NCBI GenBank assembly: GCA_017550655.1
Contig: JAFZOK010000024.1
Span: 310,001-374,000, forward strand
From: Bacteroidales bacterium
Lineage (GTDB): Bacteria > Bacteroidota > Bacteroidia > Bacteroidales > UBA932
Direction of reading: 5' to 3'
DNA length: 64,000 bases
The notes under the pieces were generated by a model. It searched no databases. It worked only from the letters and a program-made list of their open reading frames with translations, and was not told where the DNA came from. The translations under genes and the position numbers were made by a program. Below, piece after piece: positions 8,618 to 17,119 of the stretch (positions are counted from its first letter, which is position 1; each line of letters starts with the position of its first letter).

Positions 8618-9508
8618 ATGAAAGGAATAGTTCTGGCAGGAGGCTCAGGCACAAGACTTTACCCGATTACAAAGGGGGTGAGCAAGCAGCTTCTTCCCAT
8701 TTACGACAAACCGATGGTCTATTACCCGATTTCCGTGCTGATGCACGCTGGAATCAGGGATATCCTAATAATTTCCACCCCGGAAGACATGCCTTCTTTC
8801 CGCAGGCTTCTCGGCGATGGAAGCAACTTTGGAGTTCGCTTCAGCTATGAGGTGCAGCCGTCTCCTGACGGTCTGGCGCAAGCATTCATAATTGGAGAAA
8901 AGTTCATCGGAGACGACAGTGTCTGCCTGGTTCTGGGAGATAACATCTTCTATGGCAACAACTTCTACACCCTGCTGAAAAATGCTGTGAATAACGTGGA
9001 CAACGGAAAGGCCACGGTATTCGGATACTGGGTAAATGATCCTCAGCGATATGGCGTTGCGGAGTTCGACAAGGACGGCAACGTGCTCAGCATCGAGGAA
9101 AAACCAAAGGAGCCAAAGAGCAACTACGCCGTTGTGGGCCTGTATTTCTACCCGAACAGCGTGGTGGAGATTGCCAAGAACGTGAAGCCTTCCTGGAGAG
9201 GGGAGCTGGAAATCACTTCCGTCAACCAGGAGTATCTCCGCCGCGGAGAACTGAAGGCTGAAAAGTTCGGCTACGGCTTCGCCTGGCTGGATACTGGAAC
9301 GCACGACTCTCTGTACCAGGCAACTAACTTCGTGCAGGTGCTGGAAGTAAGGCAGGGCATCAAGATCGCCTGCCTGGAGGGCATCGGCTTTGCCAAGGGA
9401 TGGATCACCCCTGAGCAGTTGAAGGAGATTGCCGCTCCAATGGCAAAGAACCCGTACGGCCAGTACCTTCTGGACTTGGCAGACGGAAAGATACAACTGG
9501 ATGTGTAA
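8618..9508 (+). CDS. rmlA: Glucose-1-phosphate thymidylyltransferase
   Basis: First step of dTDP-L-rhamnose synthesis: dTTP plus glucose-1-phosphate gives dTDP-glucose. 296 residues, the family length. The nucleotidyltransferase signature [19 protein letters not shown] is at the N terminus, followed by [22 protein letters not shown] and [11 protein letters not shown]. First of four adjacent genes in the order rmlA-C-D-B. Confidence 0.96.
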   Translation: MKGIVLAGGSGTRLYPITKGVSKQLLPIYDKPMVYYPISVLMHAGIRDILIISTPEDMPSFRRLLGDGSNFGVRFSYEVQPSPDGLAQAFIIGEKFIGDDSVCLVLGDNIFYGNNFYTLLKNAVNNVDNGKATVFGYWVNDPQRYGVAEFDKDGNVLSIEEKPKEPKSNYAVVGLYFYPNSVVEIAKNVKPSWRGELEITSVNQEYLRRGELKAEKFGYGFAWLDTGTHDSLYQATNFVQVLEVRQGIKIACLEGIGFAKGWITPEQLKEIAAPMAKNPYGQYLLDLADGKIQLDV

Positions 9509-9554
9509 CGTTTATTCGAATTAAACGGATACGAAGAATCTGAGATTGAGAGTT

Positions 9555-10106
9555 ATGGAGATTATAAAGACAGACATAGAGGGCGTATTGATTCTCAAGC
9601 CCCGCATTTTCGGAGACGACAGGGGATATTTCTTCGAGAGCTACAATAAAAAGCTGCTCAGCGAGTTGGCACCGGAGATCCCGGAGTTCGTGCAGGACAA
9701 CCAGAGCTATTCCACATACGGAGTGGTGCGTGGACTGCATTTCCAGAAAGCCCCTTACTCACAGGCTAAACTTGTAAGGGTTGTAAGCGGAAAGGTGCTG
9801 GATGTGGCTGTGGACTTGAGACCGGGATCCAAGACATTCGGGAAGCACGTATCAGTGGAACTCAGCGGAGAAAACCAGCTCCAGTTCTTCATTCCTGAAG
9901 GCTTTGCCCACGGTTTTTCCGTCCTGAGCCACGAGGTGGTGTTCCAGTACAAGTGCAGCCGCTTCTACAACAAGGAATCCGAGGGCGGAATCATCTTCAA
10001 CGACAAGACCCTTGGCATAGACTGGGGCATTCCTGAGAAGGATATGATCCTCAGCCCTAAGGACTTGATTCATCCGACCTTTGCCCAGTACATGGAAACC
10101 CTTTAG
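9555..10106 (+). CDS. rmlC: dTDP-4-dehydrorhamnose 3,5-epimerase
   Basis: Epimerises C3 and C5 of dTDP-4-keto-6-deoxyglucose. About 183 residues with the cupin-type RmlC core: RGYFFESYN, QDNQSYSTYGVVRGLHFQ (the catalytic His region), GKVLDVAVDLRPGS and FIPEGFAHGFSVLS. The ATG at 9555 is used; a TTG three codons upstream is less likely. It lies 46 bases after rmlA. Confidence 0.95.
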   Translation: MEIIKTDIEGVLILKPRIFGDDRGYFFESYNKKLLSELAPEIPEFVQDNQSYSTYGVVRGLHFQKAPYSQAKLVRVVSGKVLDVAVDLRPGSKTFGKHVSVELSGENQLQFFIPEGFAHGFSVLSHEVVFQYKCSRFYNKESEGGIIFNDKTLGIDWGIPEKDMILSPKDLIHPTFAQYMETL

Positions 10107-10124
10107 TTTAAAGAAAGAAATAAT

Positions 10125-11054
10125 ATGAGAGGAAGGGACGATTTGAAAAACATTCTGGTGACTGGCGCCAACGGGCAGCTGGGCACATCCCTGGCTCTGA
10201 TGGCCAATAGCGGGGATGCCCATTTCTTCTTCACCGATGTTGACACCCTGGACATTACGGACTACAAGGCTGTCCGTAATTACATGAAGGACAATCATAT
10301 AGATATAGTGATAAACTGCGCCGCCTACACCAATGTGGATAGGGCTGAGGATGATAGGGAGCTGGCGTTCAAGATCAACGCAGAGGCTCCGGGCAACCTT
10401 GCCAAGGCCTGCAGGATAGGGAATGCTGCCCTCATACACATTTCCACGGACTATGTGTTCGGGAAGGAGCGTTCCACACTTCCGAGGACGGAAGAAGTCA
10501 AGCCTTCTCCGTCCGGGATTTACGGTGAGAGCAAACTGGAGGGCGAAAGGCGGATAATCGCTGAGCTTGAAGGAAATGGCGTTCCGCAAAAGCAGGCAGA
10601 CAGGGCACGTTACGCCATCATCAGAACCGCCTGGCTGTATTCGGAATACGGCAAGAACTTCGTGAAGACGATGCTGGGCCTCTTCTCCACAAAGGACAAG
10701 CTGAGCGTGGTATTCGACCAGGTGGGAACGCCGACCTATGCCGGAGACCTTGCCGCCGTGGTTTACCGCATCGCAGTGGAGATGGCCTGCGGAGACTTCC
10801 GCAAGGTGGATAACGGAATCTATAACTTCACCGACGAGGGAGTTTGCTCGTGGTATGACTTTGCAACCGCCATCGCTGAGCTAAGCGGTTCTGAATGTAA
10901 GGTATTGCCTTGTCACTCAGACGAATACCCGAGCAAGGTAAAGCGTCCGAGCTTCTCGGTTTTGGACAAGAGCAAGATCAAGCAGCGGTTCCAGATAGAG
11001 ATTCCTCACTGGAGGGAATCGCTGAAAATATGCCTTAAAGGATTAAAAGGATAA
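10125..11054 (+). CDS. rmlD: dTDP-4-dehydrorhamnose reductase
   Basis: Last step to dTDP-L-rhamnose, a short-chain dehydrogenase fold of 309 residues. Seen: the nucleotide-binding TGANGQLGTSL, INCAAYTNVDRAEDD, STDYVFGK and the catalytic YGESK (Tyr-x3-Lys). A short hydrophilic insertion (EGNGVPQKQADRARY) sits before IIRTAWLYSEYG. The gene starts 18 bases after rmlC and ends 2 bases before rmlB. A TTG at 10143 behind AGGAAGG is a less likely start. Confidence 0.94.
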   Translation: MRGRDDLKNILVTGANGQLGTSLALMANSGDAHFFFTDVDTLDITDYKAVRNYMKDNHIDIVINCAAYTNVDRAEDDRELAFKINAEAPGNLAKACRIGNAALIHISTDYVFGKERSTLPRTEEVKPSPSGIYGESKLEGERRIIAELEGNGVPQKQADRARYAIIRTAWLYSEYGKNFVKTMLGLFSTKDKLSVVFDQVGTPTYAGDLAAVVYRIAVEMACGDFRKVDNGIYNFTDEGVCSWYDFATAIAELSGSECKVLPCHSDEYPSKVKRPSFSVLDKSKIKQRFQIEIPHWRESLKICLKGLKG

Positions 11055-11056
11055 AT

Positions 11057-12136
11057 ATGAAAGCAATACTGATAACCGGAGGGGCCGGATTCATTGGCTC
11101 GCATGTGGTGAGGATGTTCGTAAAGAAGTATCCGAGAACCAAGATCATCAATTACGACAAGCTGACTTACGCCGGCAACCTGTCTAATCTCAAGGACATA
11201 GAAAACCGCAGGAACTATGTGTTCGTAAAGGGCGATGTGTGTGATTACAAGAAGGTTATGGCCACTCTCAAGGAGTACGGAGTAGACGGCATAATCCATT
11301 TTGCGGCGGAGAGCCACGTGGACCGCAGCATCAAGGATCCGTTTGCTTTTGCCAAGACCAACGTTATCGGAACGCTGACTCTGCTCCAGGCCGCAAAGGA
11401 GTTCTGGGGCTGCACCCTGGCAAATGCCGCCCAAAGTGAGAAGAAACACCGTTTCTACCACATCTCCACGGACGAGGTTTACGGATCTCTGAAGTTCGAC
11501 AAGAGGCTATTCAAGGAAAGCGACCGCTACGAGCCGCATTCCCCGTATTCCGCTTCCAAGGCATCTTCAGACCATTTCGTAAGGGCTTATCACGACACAT
11601 TTGGCCTTCCGGTTGTGCTCACAAACTGCAGTAATAACTACGGTCCGTACCAGTTCCCGGAGAAACTTATCCCTCTGATGATTAACAACATAGAGAACAA
11701 CCGCCCGCTTCCTGTCTACGGCAAGGGCATCAATGTAAGGGACTGGCTATATGTGGAAGACCATGCAAGGGCTATCGACCTGGTGTTCCACAAGGGAACG
11801 GTAGGGGAAACCTACAACATCGGCGGACTGAACGAGTGGCGCAACATAGACATCGTGAACCTCCTCATCAAGATTGTGGACAAGCATCTGGGCCGCAAGC
11901 CAGGCACTTCCAAGAAGCTGATAACCTACGTTGCAGACCGCGCAGGCCACGATCTCCGCTACGCAATAGATTCCTCCAAGCTCCGCAAGGAACTGGGCTG
12001 GAAGCCTGAAACCAGCTTCCCTGAAGGCATAGAGAAGACAGTTGCCTGGTATCTGGAGAACAAGGAATGGGTGGAGAACATTACAAAGGGAGCATACAAG
12101 CGCTATTACAAGGATATGTACTCCAACCGAAAATAA
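11057..12136 (+). CDS. rmlB: dTDP-glucose 4,6-dehydratase
   Basis: Second enzyme of the rhamnose pathway. 359 residues with the NAD-binding TGGAGFIGSHVV, HFAAESHVDRSI, STDEVYGSL and the catalytic YSASKASSDHFV. The substrate-binding segment NNYGPYQFPEKLIPLMI and the C-terminal YNIGG are also present. Last of the four rml genes, giving the order A-C-D-B. Confidence 0.96.
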   Translation: MKAILITGGAGFIGSHVVRMFVKKYPRTKIINYDKLTYAGNLSNLKDIENRRNYVFVKGDVCDYKKVMATLKEYGVDGIIHFAAESHVDRSIKDPFAFAKTNVIGTLTLLQAAKEFWGCTLANAAQSEKKHRFYHISTDEVYGSLKFDKRLFKESDRYEPHSPYSASKASSDHFVRAYHDTFGLPVVLTNCSNNYGPYQFPEKLIPLMINNIENNRPLPVYGKGINVRDWLYVEDHARAIDLVFHKGTVGETYNIGGLNEWRNIDIVNLLIKIVDKHLGRKPGTSKKLITYVADRAGHDLRYAIDSSKLRKELGWKPETSFPEGIEKTVAWYLENKEWVENITKGAYKRYYKDMYSNRK

Positions 12137-12202
12137 ACGGATAATAAACGTTTAAAAACGGATAACACGGATAAATCAGAAAAGCAATAAACATAAACGG
12201 GT

Positions 12203-12859
12203 ATGAAATTCTTTATAGACACAGCCAATCTTGAGCAGATCCGCCAGGCTCAGGCTCTCGGAATTCTTGACGGAGTAACCACTAACCCTTCTCTTATGGC
12301 AAAGGAAGGAGTAAAAGGCAAAGAGCAGATTTTCAAGCACTACAAGGCCATCTGCGATATGGTTGACGGTCATGTGAGCGCCGAGGTTTTCTCCACGGAC
12401 TATGAGGGAATGATCGCTGAGGGAGAGGAACTCTACCAGATTGATCCTGCCAAGATAACCATCAAGCTTCCTTGCACCGAGAATGGCATCAAGGCTGTAA
12501 AGTATTTCTCCGGCAAAGGCTACAGGACAAACTGCACGCTGGTGTTCACCGTTGGACAGGCTCTTCTGGCAGCCAAGGCAGGTGCCACCTTCTGCAGTCC
12601 GTTCATCGGCCGTCTGGACGACATCGGAGAGGACGGAATCCAGCTTATCGAGCAGATTGTGGATATGTACACATACTACGGCTTCGAGACTCAGGTGCTG
12701 GCTGCTTCAATCCGCCATACGAACCACATACTCAGGTGCATAGAGGCCGGAGCAGATGTTGCCACTTGCCCGTATAAGTCCATCATCGGCCTGATCGACC
12801 ATCCACTCACCACCAAGGGTCTGGACATTTTCTGCAAGGCAGCAGACTCTATGAAGTAA
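12203..12859 (+). CDS. fsa: TalC-type transaldolase / fructose-6-phosphate aldolase
   Basis: 218 residues, the short (about 220-residue) class rather than full-length transaldolase. Seen: FIDTANLEQIRQA, DGVTTNPSLMAKEG, the Schiff-base Lys region ITIKLPCTENGIKAV, TLVFTVGQALLAAKAGATF and SPFIGRLDDIGEDG. The family makes or cleaves C3-C3 bonds in the pentose phosphate pathway. Whether it acts as transaldolase or fructose-6-phosphate aldolase cannot be settled by eye. It sits between the rml operon and a flippase on the same strand; the link to glycan synthesis is only positional. Confidence 0.88.
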   Translation: MKFFIDTANLEQIRQAQALGILDGVTTNPSLMAKEGVKGKEQIFKHYKAICDMVDGHVSAEVFSTDYEGMIAEGEELYQIDPAKITIKLPCTENGIKAVKYFSGKGYRTNCTLVFTVGQALLAAKAGATFCSPFIGRLDDIGEDGIQLIEQIVDMYTYYGFETQVLAASIRHTNHILRCIEAGADVATCPYKSIIGLIDHPLTTKGLDIFCKAADSMK

Positions 12860-12869
12860 CCTGTCATGT

Positions 12870-14357
12870 ATGTCGGATAACCTGAAACAAAAGGCAATAA
12901 GCGGAGCGAGGTGGGGTTTCATCGAGAACCTCTCCTCGCTTGCCGTTACTTTTGTTGTGGCCCTGATTCTTCAGAGGTGGTTCCTGTCTCCCCAGGAGTT
13001 TGGGCTCATAGGTCATCTGGCAATTTTCATCGCGATATCCATTTCCTTTATAGACAACGGGTTCTCGGCAGCCCTGATCAAAAAGCTGGAGCCGGCAAAG
13101 GAAGATCTGTCCACCACCTTCCTCACGAACTTTTTCATCAGCCTGATATGCTTCGGCATACTGCAGCTGGCGGCACCGTTCATTTCAAATTACTTTAACG
13201 AGCCGCAGCTGGAGAAGCTTCTGAGAGTTCTATCCTTTGTCTTGATAATCAATGCAGTATCCATCATACAGAGAGTTTTGCTGATCAAGGCGGTGGATTT
13301 CCGTAGCCTTACCATCTGCTCCGTTACCGCTTCGGTAGTGAGTGGCATCGTGGGCATCTGGATGGCATTCAAGGGATGGGGAGTATGGAGCCTTGTGGGA
13401 CAGCAGCTTTCCCGCCAGGGTGTCAACACCATAATGCTTTGGATTGTAGGCACCTGGAAGCCTAGCCTCAGGTTCTCCGGCAAAAGTTTTCGGGAACTCT
13501 TCTCCTACGGCAGCAACGTCCTGGTTACCGGACTCCTTGATACAATCTTCAAGAACATCTATTTCCCGGTTATCGGAAAGGGATTTGGAACCGCGACTCT
13601 TGGACAGTACACCAACTCCGAGAAATACAGCAACGTTACATCCAACAACCTCTCCCAGGTTGTGCAGCGTGTTAGTTTCCCGGTCCTCAGCAAGGTTCAG
13701 GACGATGATGTCCGCCTCAAGAGGGTCTTCAGCACCATCCTTAAAGTGGTGATGGCAGTGTCCGTTCTGGTAAGCTTCTGTCTTTCAGCCATCTCGTATC
13801 CGTTTATCGTTGGACTTGTAGGAGAAAAATGGGCTCCGGCAGCCCATATCCTGTCGATCATCTGCCTTGCTGGAGCCTTCTATCCGGCACATTATCTCTA
13901 CCAGAACATCCTTCAGGTAAAAGGCAAGATGCGCCAGTACCTGATTCTGGACATCCTCAAGAAAGTCCTGATGGCAATTTCCATAGTAATCGGAATTATC
14001 CTCAAGGACCTGGACGTTCTCCTGTGGGGCATGGTGGCCGCTTCCATACTGACACTTGTAATCTACGCCTTTTACTCCGGCAGGGCAATCGGCTACAGCC
14101 CGCTGGAGCAGTTGAGAGACCTCCTCCCAATGTTCTTTATCTGCGTAATAATCTCACTGATAGTTGGTTTGGCATCAGGCTTCTTCCTGTATTTCATCAA
14201 GGATGTGTGGTTAGACATCACCTGGACCAACCTTGCCGCAGTGGCTGTCGGCCTGATTGTAGGCGCACTTCTGATTCTGGCATTTTACAAGTTTCTCCCG
14301 AAGAAAGAGGTCCAGGAAATCAAAAACCTCCTTTCCGTCTGGAAGAAAGGCGAATAA
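12870..14357 (+). CDS. Polysaccharide flippase, PST/WzxC-like
   Basis: 495 residues with 12 or more predicted membrane segments. The N terminus KQKAISGARWGFIENLSSL and ALILQRWFLSPQEFGLIGH are typical of the WzxC-like branch of the MOP exporter superfamily, which flips lipid-linked oligosaccharides across the inner membrane. It starts 10 bases after the aldolase gene and ends 1 base before a GT2 gene. Together with the rml genes this forms a small surface-glycan cluster separate from the main capsule locus at 32.7-58.7 kb. Confidence 0.88.
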   Translation: MSDNLKQKAISGARWGFIENLSSLAVTFVVALILQRWFLSPQEFGLIGHLAIFIAISISFIDNGFSAALIKKLEPAKEDLSTTFLTNFFISLICFGILQLAAPFISNYFNEPQLEKLLRVLSFVLIINAVSIIQRVLLIKAVDFRSLTICSVTASVVSGIVGIWMAFKGWGVWSLVGQQLSRQGVNTIMLWIVGTWKPSLRFSGKSFRELFSYGSNVLVTGLLDTIFKNIYFPVIGKGFGTATLGQYTNSEKYSNVTSNNLSQVVQRVSFPVLSKVQDDDVRLKRVFSTILKVVMAVSVLVSFCLSAISYPFIVGLVGEKWAPAAHILSIICLAGAFYPAHYLYQNILQVKGKMRQYLILDILKKVLMAISIVIGIILKDLDVLLWGMVAASILTLVIYAFYSGRAIGYSPLEQLRDLLPMFFICVIISLIVGLASGFFLYFIKDVWLDITWTNLAAVAVGLIVGALLILAFYKFLPKKEVQEIKNLLSVWKKGE

Positions 14358-14358
14358 A

Positions 14359-15375
14359 ATGGGAACTGGAGCAAAACCATCGGGAATAGCCGTCATAATC
14401 ACGGTCTACAACAAGGAGGCATTTCTCCGCGATGCCATTGAAAGCGTCCAGACTCAGCGTCTCGGCACCTCCATAACCATCTCCACTTCAGCTCAACAGA
14501 CTTCCCTACAGCAGACTTTCTCAATAATTCTCTGCGACGACGGCTCTACGGACAAATCCCGTGATATTTGTGCTGAATATGCTGCCCGATACTCTTCCGT
14601 TTATGACATAACTGACGGAGTGCATCGCGGAGTAGTGGGAAACTTCCTTCACTGCCTGGAATTTGCACTCTCGCTTAATGTTCAGTATATCAGCCAGCTG
14701 GATAGCGATGATATTCTCGCCGATCCGGACTTCCTCGCCCGTCAGACATCCTTCTTGGACTCTCATCCGGAAGCCCAGGCTGCCTGCAGCAAATTCTTCC
14801 TGATAGGGGAGAAAGACACTCTGAAGGATGCCCGTAAGATGTTTCCAGGCAGCATTTTGACTGGAGCGGATGGGGTTGCATATTACCGGGATCTGAAAAT
14901 CACTCCAAAGGTGCTTCTGACAAAGAACAACACACTGGTTGCCGGAGGTGTGACCTATCGGGCAGCTCATTTAAGGGAGTATCTGGATACGTTCGCCTCT
15001 AAAGAAGACGCTACACAGGATCTTCCGCTATGGCTTTTCCTCTCACAGAAGGGTAGTTTCTGGGGAACTGACATTCAGTCTCTTGCATACCGCAACCTGG
15101 CAGAGAGCGTAAGCCGGTCGGAAGACATAGAAACGCAATTGAAATTCCAGCAGGCATCGCTGAGCACCCGCCTCCGTTTCATAAAGTGTATGGGACTGGA
15201 AAGGCATGAGACGAAGGCCAGGCGACTGTACCAGAAGAAGATGCTGCGCCACTACGCAAAGCTCTCACCAAAGAATTATCCCAAGCAGTTTAAGCAAGCC
15301 CTCAAGGCTAATCCATCCCTTCTGTTCTCCAGAGACTTATGGCGCTCCCTCGGCGTATATCTCAAAAACCGCTAA
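14359..15375 (+). CDS. Glycosyltransferase family 2
   Basis: 338 residues. The GT-A fold signature is clear: IAVIITVYNKEAFLRDAIESVQTQ, then IILCDDGSTDKSRDIC, and the metal-binding SQLDSDDILADPDFL. A Ser/Thr/Gln-rich insertion of about 20 residues sits between the first helix and the second strand, so the spacing is longer than usual. The C-terminal third has no recognised motif. Donor and acceptor are unknown; rhamnose is plausible because the rml genes lie upstream on the same strand. Its last 14 bases overlap the convergent gene at 15362. Confidence 0.88.
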   Translation: MGTGAKPSGIAVIITVYNKEAFLRDAIESVQTQRLGTSITISTSAQQTSLQQTFSIILCDDGSTDKSRDICAEYAARYSSVYDITDGVHRGVVGNFLHCLEFALSLNVQYISQLDSDDILADPDFLARQTSFLDSHPEAQAACSKFFLIGEKDTLKDARKMFPGSILTGADGVAYYRDLKITPKVLLTKNNTLVAGGVTYRAAHLREYLDTFASKEDATQDLPLWLFLSQKGSFWGTDIQSLAYRNLAESVSRSEDIETQLKFQQASLSTRLRFIKCMGLERHETKARRLYQKKMLRHYAKLSPKNYPKQFKQALKANPSLLFSRDLWRSLGVYLKNR

Positions 15376-16357
15376 ATATCTTAATCCATTTGCGGCTGCC
15401 GAGGTTGCGGATGACCGGGTACTCCTCCTTGCATTTTAGAGCTGCCCACTGGCGTGGATTGAAGCGTTTGAAGGTCGTTGGATCTATGTGGTAGGTGACG
15501 GGCTGCATAGAACCCACATGCTCAAACCCTAGTTTGCGGTAGGCATCCCCGTCGCTCCATTCGTTGTCAGAGTAGCTCATCACCTCAAATTCTGCACTTT
15601 GCCGGCTTTCTAACTCTGCAATTTTCCGGTATTCCTCAACTCTTGCCCTTGCAGAATCTTCTTTTGAATGTTTGGAACGGACATCCCGGACGAATTGTTC
15701 CAGGACCTTGCCCATTCCGCCGGCAATCCGCACGTCCGGCAGGCAGGCGTAACGGGTCCACTCGTATTTTCTGCCAGGTCCTTCTTTTTGGGGTGGGACC
15801 TGACAGTTTTTCCCGGGATTTTCTGCTAGGTCCCCCTCAAATTTCAGGGACCTGACAGTTTTATGCGGCTGGTAGGTTTGCTTGAACTGGGCGGTGGCAA
15901 TGATATCGTTCTTGTAGAGAAGCAGATAGCTGGTCTGGCCTTTAAGATAGCCGTATGTGTGGAAGGTGTCCAGGAACTTCCGGAGCTTGGAGTTGAAGGC
16001 TTCCGGGCTGAGGCCGTGCTCCCTGCAGTTTTCCACGGAAACCACTTTGCAGAGCCGTGCGTGGATCCTCCTGAACTTCCCCAGGCGGGAGAGCAGCCTC
16101 TGCGATGTTACGCTCCGTGCGCACCTCCACCGGTCCTCATACAGATACACGCACTCCTTCCCGTTTCCAGTGCAGTCACCCTCTACAGTATTTCCATTCC
16201 CAGCAGCATTCTTTTTTTGACATTGCTGTCCCAGGGGAACGAGTATCAGGTCAAGGGGTTTGGAGGGGAAGCTGATGCGGTTTCCCTCACATGCAAACTC
16301 TATCCCCTGGCTTTTCAGAAAGCCGGTCACTTCTTCTATGAAAGATAAAATTTGCAT
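15362..16357 (-). CDS. Protein resembling the GNAT-like C-terminal part of phage homing-nuclease-associated proteins
   Basis: 331 residues, not a recognised housekeeping protein. It carries, in order, the landmarks of a phage protein family I know from homing-nuclease-like genes: YLYEDRW (about 92-98), HARLCKVV, FLDTFHTYGY, LLLYKNDIIATAQF, YEWTRYACLPDVRIAGGMGKVLEQF and MSYSDNEWSDGDAYRKLGF. The N-terminal 80 residues are weakly conserved, with no clear nuclease residues. Residues about 167-196 are encoded by a pair of hairpin repeats (15771-15858) and look like an insertion between two conserved strands. The start at 16357 lies inside the tRNA-Lys promoter region on the other strand. Function unknown; a DNA-binding or acetyltransferase-like role is only a guess. 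Confidence 0.6.
   Translation of the reverse strand: MQILSFIEEVTGFLKSQGIEFACEGNRISFPSKPLDLILVPLGQQCQKKNAAGNGNTVEGDCTGNGKECVYLYEDRWRCARSVTSQRLLSRLGKFRRIHARLCKVVSVENCREHGLSPEAFNSKLRKFLDTFHTYGYLKGQTSYLLLYKNDIIATAQFKQTYQPHKTVRSLKFEGDLAENPGKNCQVPPQKEGPGRKYEWTRYACLPDVRIAGGMGKVLEQFVRDVRSKHSKEDSARARVEEYRKIAELESRQSAEFEVMSYSDNEWSDGDAYRKLGFEHVGSMQPVTYHIDPTTFKRFNPRQWAALKCKEEYPVIRNLGSRKWIKIFSGF
15771..15858. repeat. Two tandem hairpin repeats inside the 15362-16357 gene, 52-bp period
   Basis: The first unit pairs CTGCCAGGTCC (15771) with GGACCTGACAG (ending 15806); the second pairs CTGCTAGGTCCC (15823) with GGGACCTGACAG (ending 15858). Unit starts are 52 bp apart. On the minus strand the linker reads CAGAAAATCCCGGG, similar to the CAGGGGAAATCC linker at 4571-4719. 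The units lie in a variable loop of the encoded protein. Confidence 0.8.
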
Positions 16358-16382
16358 AAGAAAATTTTAATCCATATTTTTG
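16351..16382 (+). promoter_or_regulatory. Promoter of tRNA-Lys
   Basis: TTTG (16351-16354), 20 bases, then TATTTTTG (16375-16382) matches the Bacteroidetes consensus at both boxes. The tRNA starts 29 bases later. The -33 box overlaps the region around the start codon of the divergent gene ending at 16357. Confidence 0.75.
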
Positions 16383-16410
16383 CAGCCCTAAAGTCCGTTA
16401 AGGATTTGGA

Positions 16411-16483
16411 GATCCGCTAGCTCAGTTGGTAGAGCACAACACTTTTAATGTTGGGGTCTCGGGTTCGAGCCCCGAGCGGGTCA
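16411..16483 (+). tRNA. tRNA-Lys(TTT)
   Basis: 73-nt cloverleaf. Acceptor stem GATCCGC pairs with GCGGGTC including one G-T pair, discriminator A at 16483. The anticodon stem CAACA/TGTTG encloses loop CTTTTAA, anticodon TTT. The T arm has GGTTCGAGCC. CCA is not encoded. A terminator follows within 5 bases. Confidence 0.97.
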
Positions 16484-16487
16484 CACA

Positions 16488-16516
16488 AGGCTCAGACTAA
16501 AAGTCTGGGCTTTTTT
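16488..16516. terminator. Intrinsic terminator after tRNA-Lys
   Basis: AGGCTCAGACT and AGTCTGGGCTTTTTT form a stem with an AAA loop followed by a T tract on the plus strand. It also sits at the 3' end of the convergent hicB gene, although the minus-strand tail is weaker. Confidence 0.8.
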
Positions 16517-16517
16517 G

Positions 16518-16931
16518 TTAGGATTTGGGCTTTGCTTTTTTGTATTTATTCTTAGCTCCTGAATCCCGAAGGTATCCCATACATGTTTTCTCTTCGTAGT
16601 CAAGTTCGTTTATAATCGCCTTATTGATGAAGTCATTGATTGTTGTTCCAATTGAAGCTGCAATGTTAGCCACGCGTGCATGCAGTTCCGACGGCATTCT
16701 AAGATTCAACTTGCCGCTGTACGGCTTTGCTGGTTCAATTCCTTCATCTGCACAACTTTCAAGATAACTGTCGACAGCAGCAATAAAATCTGCCTTCAAC
16801 TCTTCAAGGGTATGTCCTTCATACAGAATTAAAGCCTTGCCGCCAAGTCCTTGAACTTTTCCCACTAGGCAATCATCTTCTTTGCTGAACTCAACAGACC
16901 CTTTATATCCTTTATATTCCAAATAATCCAT
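16518..16931 (-). CDS. HicB-family antitoxin-like protein, no adjacent HicA
   Basis: 137 residues in the two-domain HicB layout. The N-terminal degenerate RNase-H-like part has YKGYKGSVEFSKEDDCLVGKVQGL and GHTLEELKADFIAAVDSYLESC. The C-terminal ribbon-helix-helix has GKLNLRMPSELHARVANIAASIGTTINDFINKAI. HicB normally neutralises the small RNase HicA and represses the operon. No 50-80-residue HicA reading frame was found on either side, so this is an orphan. The -7 box ends only 5 bases before the ATG, implying a leaderless or nearly leaderless transcript. It lies between tRNA-Lys and the RAYT module. Confidence 0.8.
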   Translation of the reverse strand: MDYLEYKGYKGSVEFSKEDDCLVGKVQGLGGKALILYEGHTLEELKADFIAAVDSYLESCADEGIEPAKPYSGKLNLRMPSELHARVANIAASIGTTINDFINKAIINELDYEEKTCMGYLRDSGAKNKYKKAKPKS

Positions 16932-16935
16932 ATGA

Positions 16936-16966
16936 CAAAGGTACTAAATCTGGTACTATAATCAAA
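16936..16966 (-). promoter_or_regulatory. Promoter of hicB
   Basis: On the minus strand: TTTG (complement of 16963-16966), 19 bases, TACCTTTG (complement of 16936-16943). Both boxes match the consensus exactly. The start codon is at 16931, right where transcription should begin. Confidence 0.7.
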
Positions 16967-17003
16967 GAGAGTTTGGAGAAATCTCAGCGATGGTGGGGGT
17001 TTC

Positions 17004-17119
17004 GGGGATGGTGGGTTATAAGACGTTGATAATCAGTATGTCCCATATATTACTGTGTGATATGCGAGGGTAATATTTCGGATGTATTCAAAATCAGGTA
17101 GTTGCAAGCTACCATCGCC
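17004..17119. repeat. 116-bp palindromic REP-like element, copy A
   Basis: Starts GGGGATGGTGG and ends CTACCATCGCC, forming terminal inverted repeats of roughly 20 bp with mismatches; an inner inverted pair ATATTAC/GTAATAT surrounds the centre. About 80% identical by eye to copy B at 17916-18031 and the same length, both in the same orientation on either side of the RAYT gene. A further half-end GCGATGGTG lies at 16987-16995. The rest of 16932-17304 (about 185 bases after the element) shows no gene or clear promoter. Confidence 0.85.

Noticed and set aside
12137-12202. Repeated ACGGATAA motifs between rmlB and the aldolase, also near 9520
   Set aside because: Only short, irregularly spaced copies without dyad symmetry; nothing to distinguish them from chance in AT-rich spacers.
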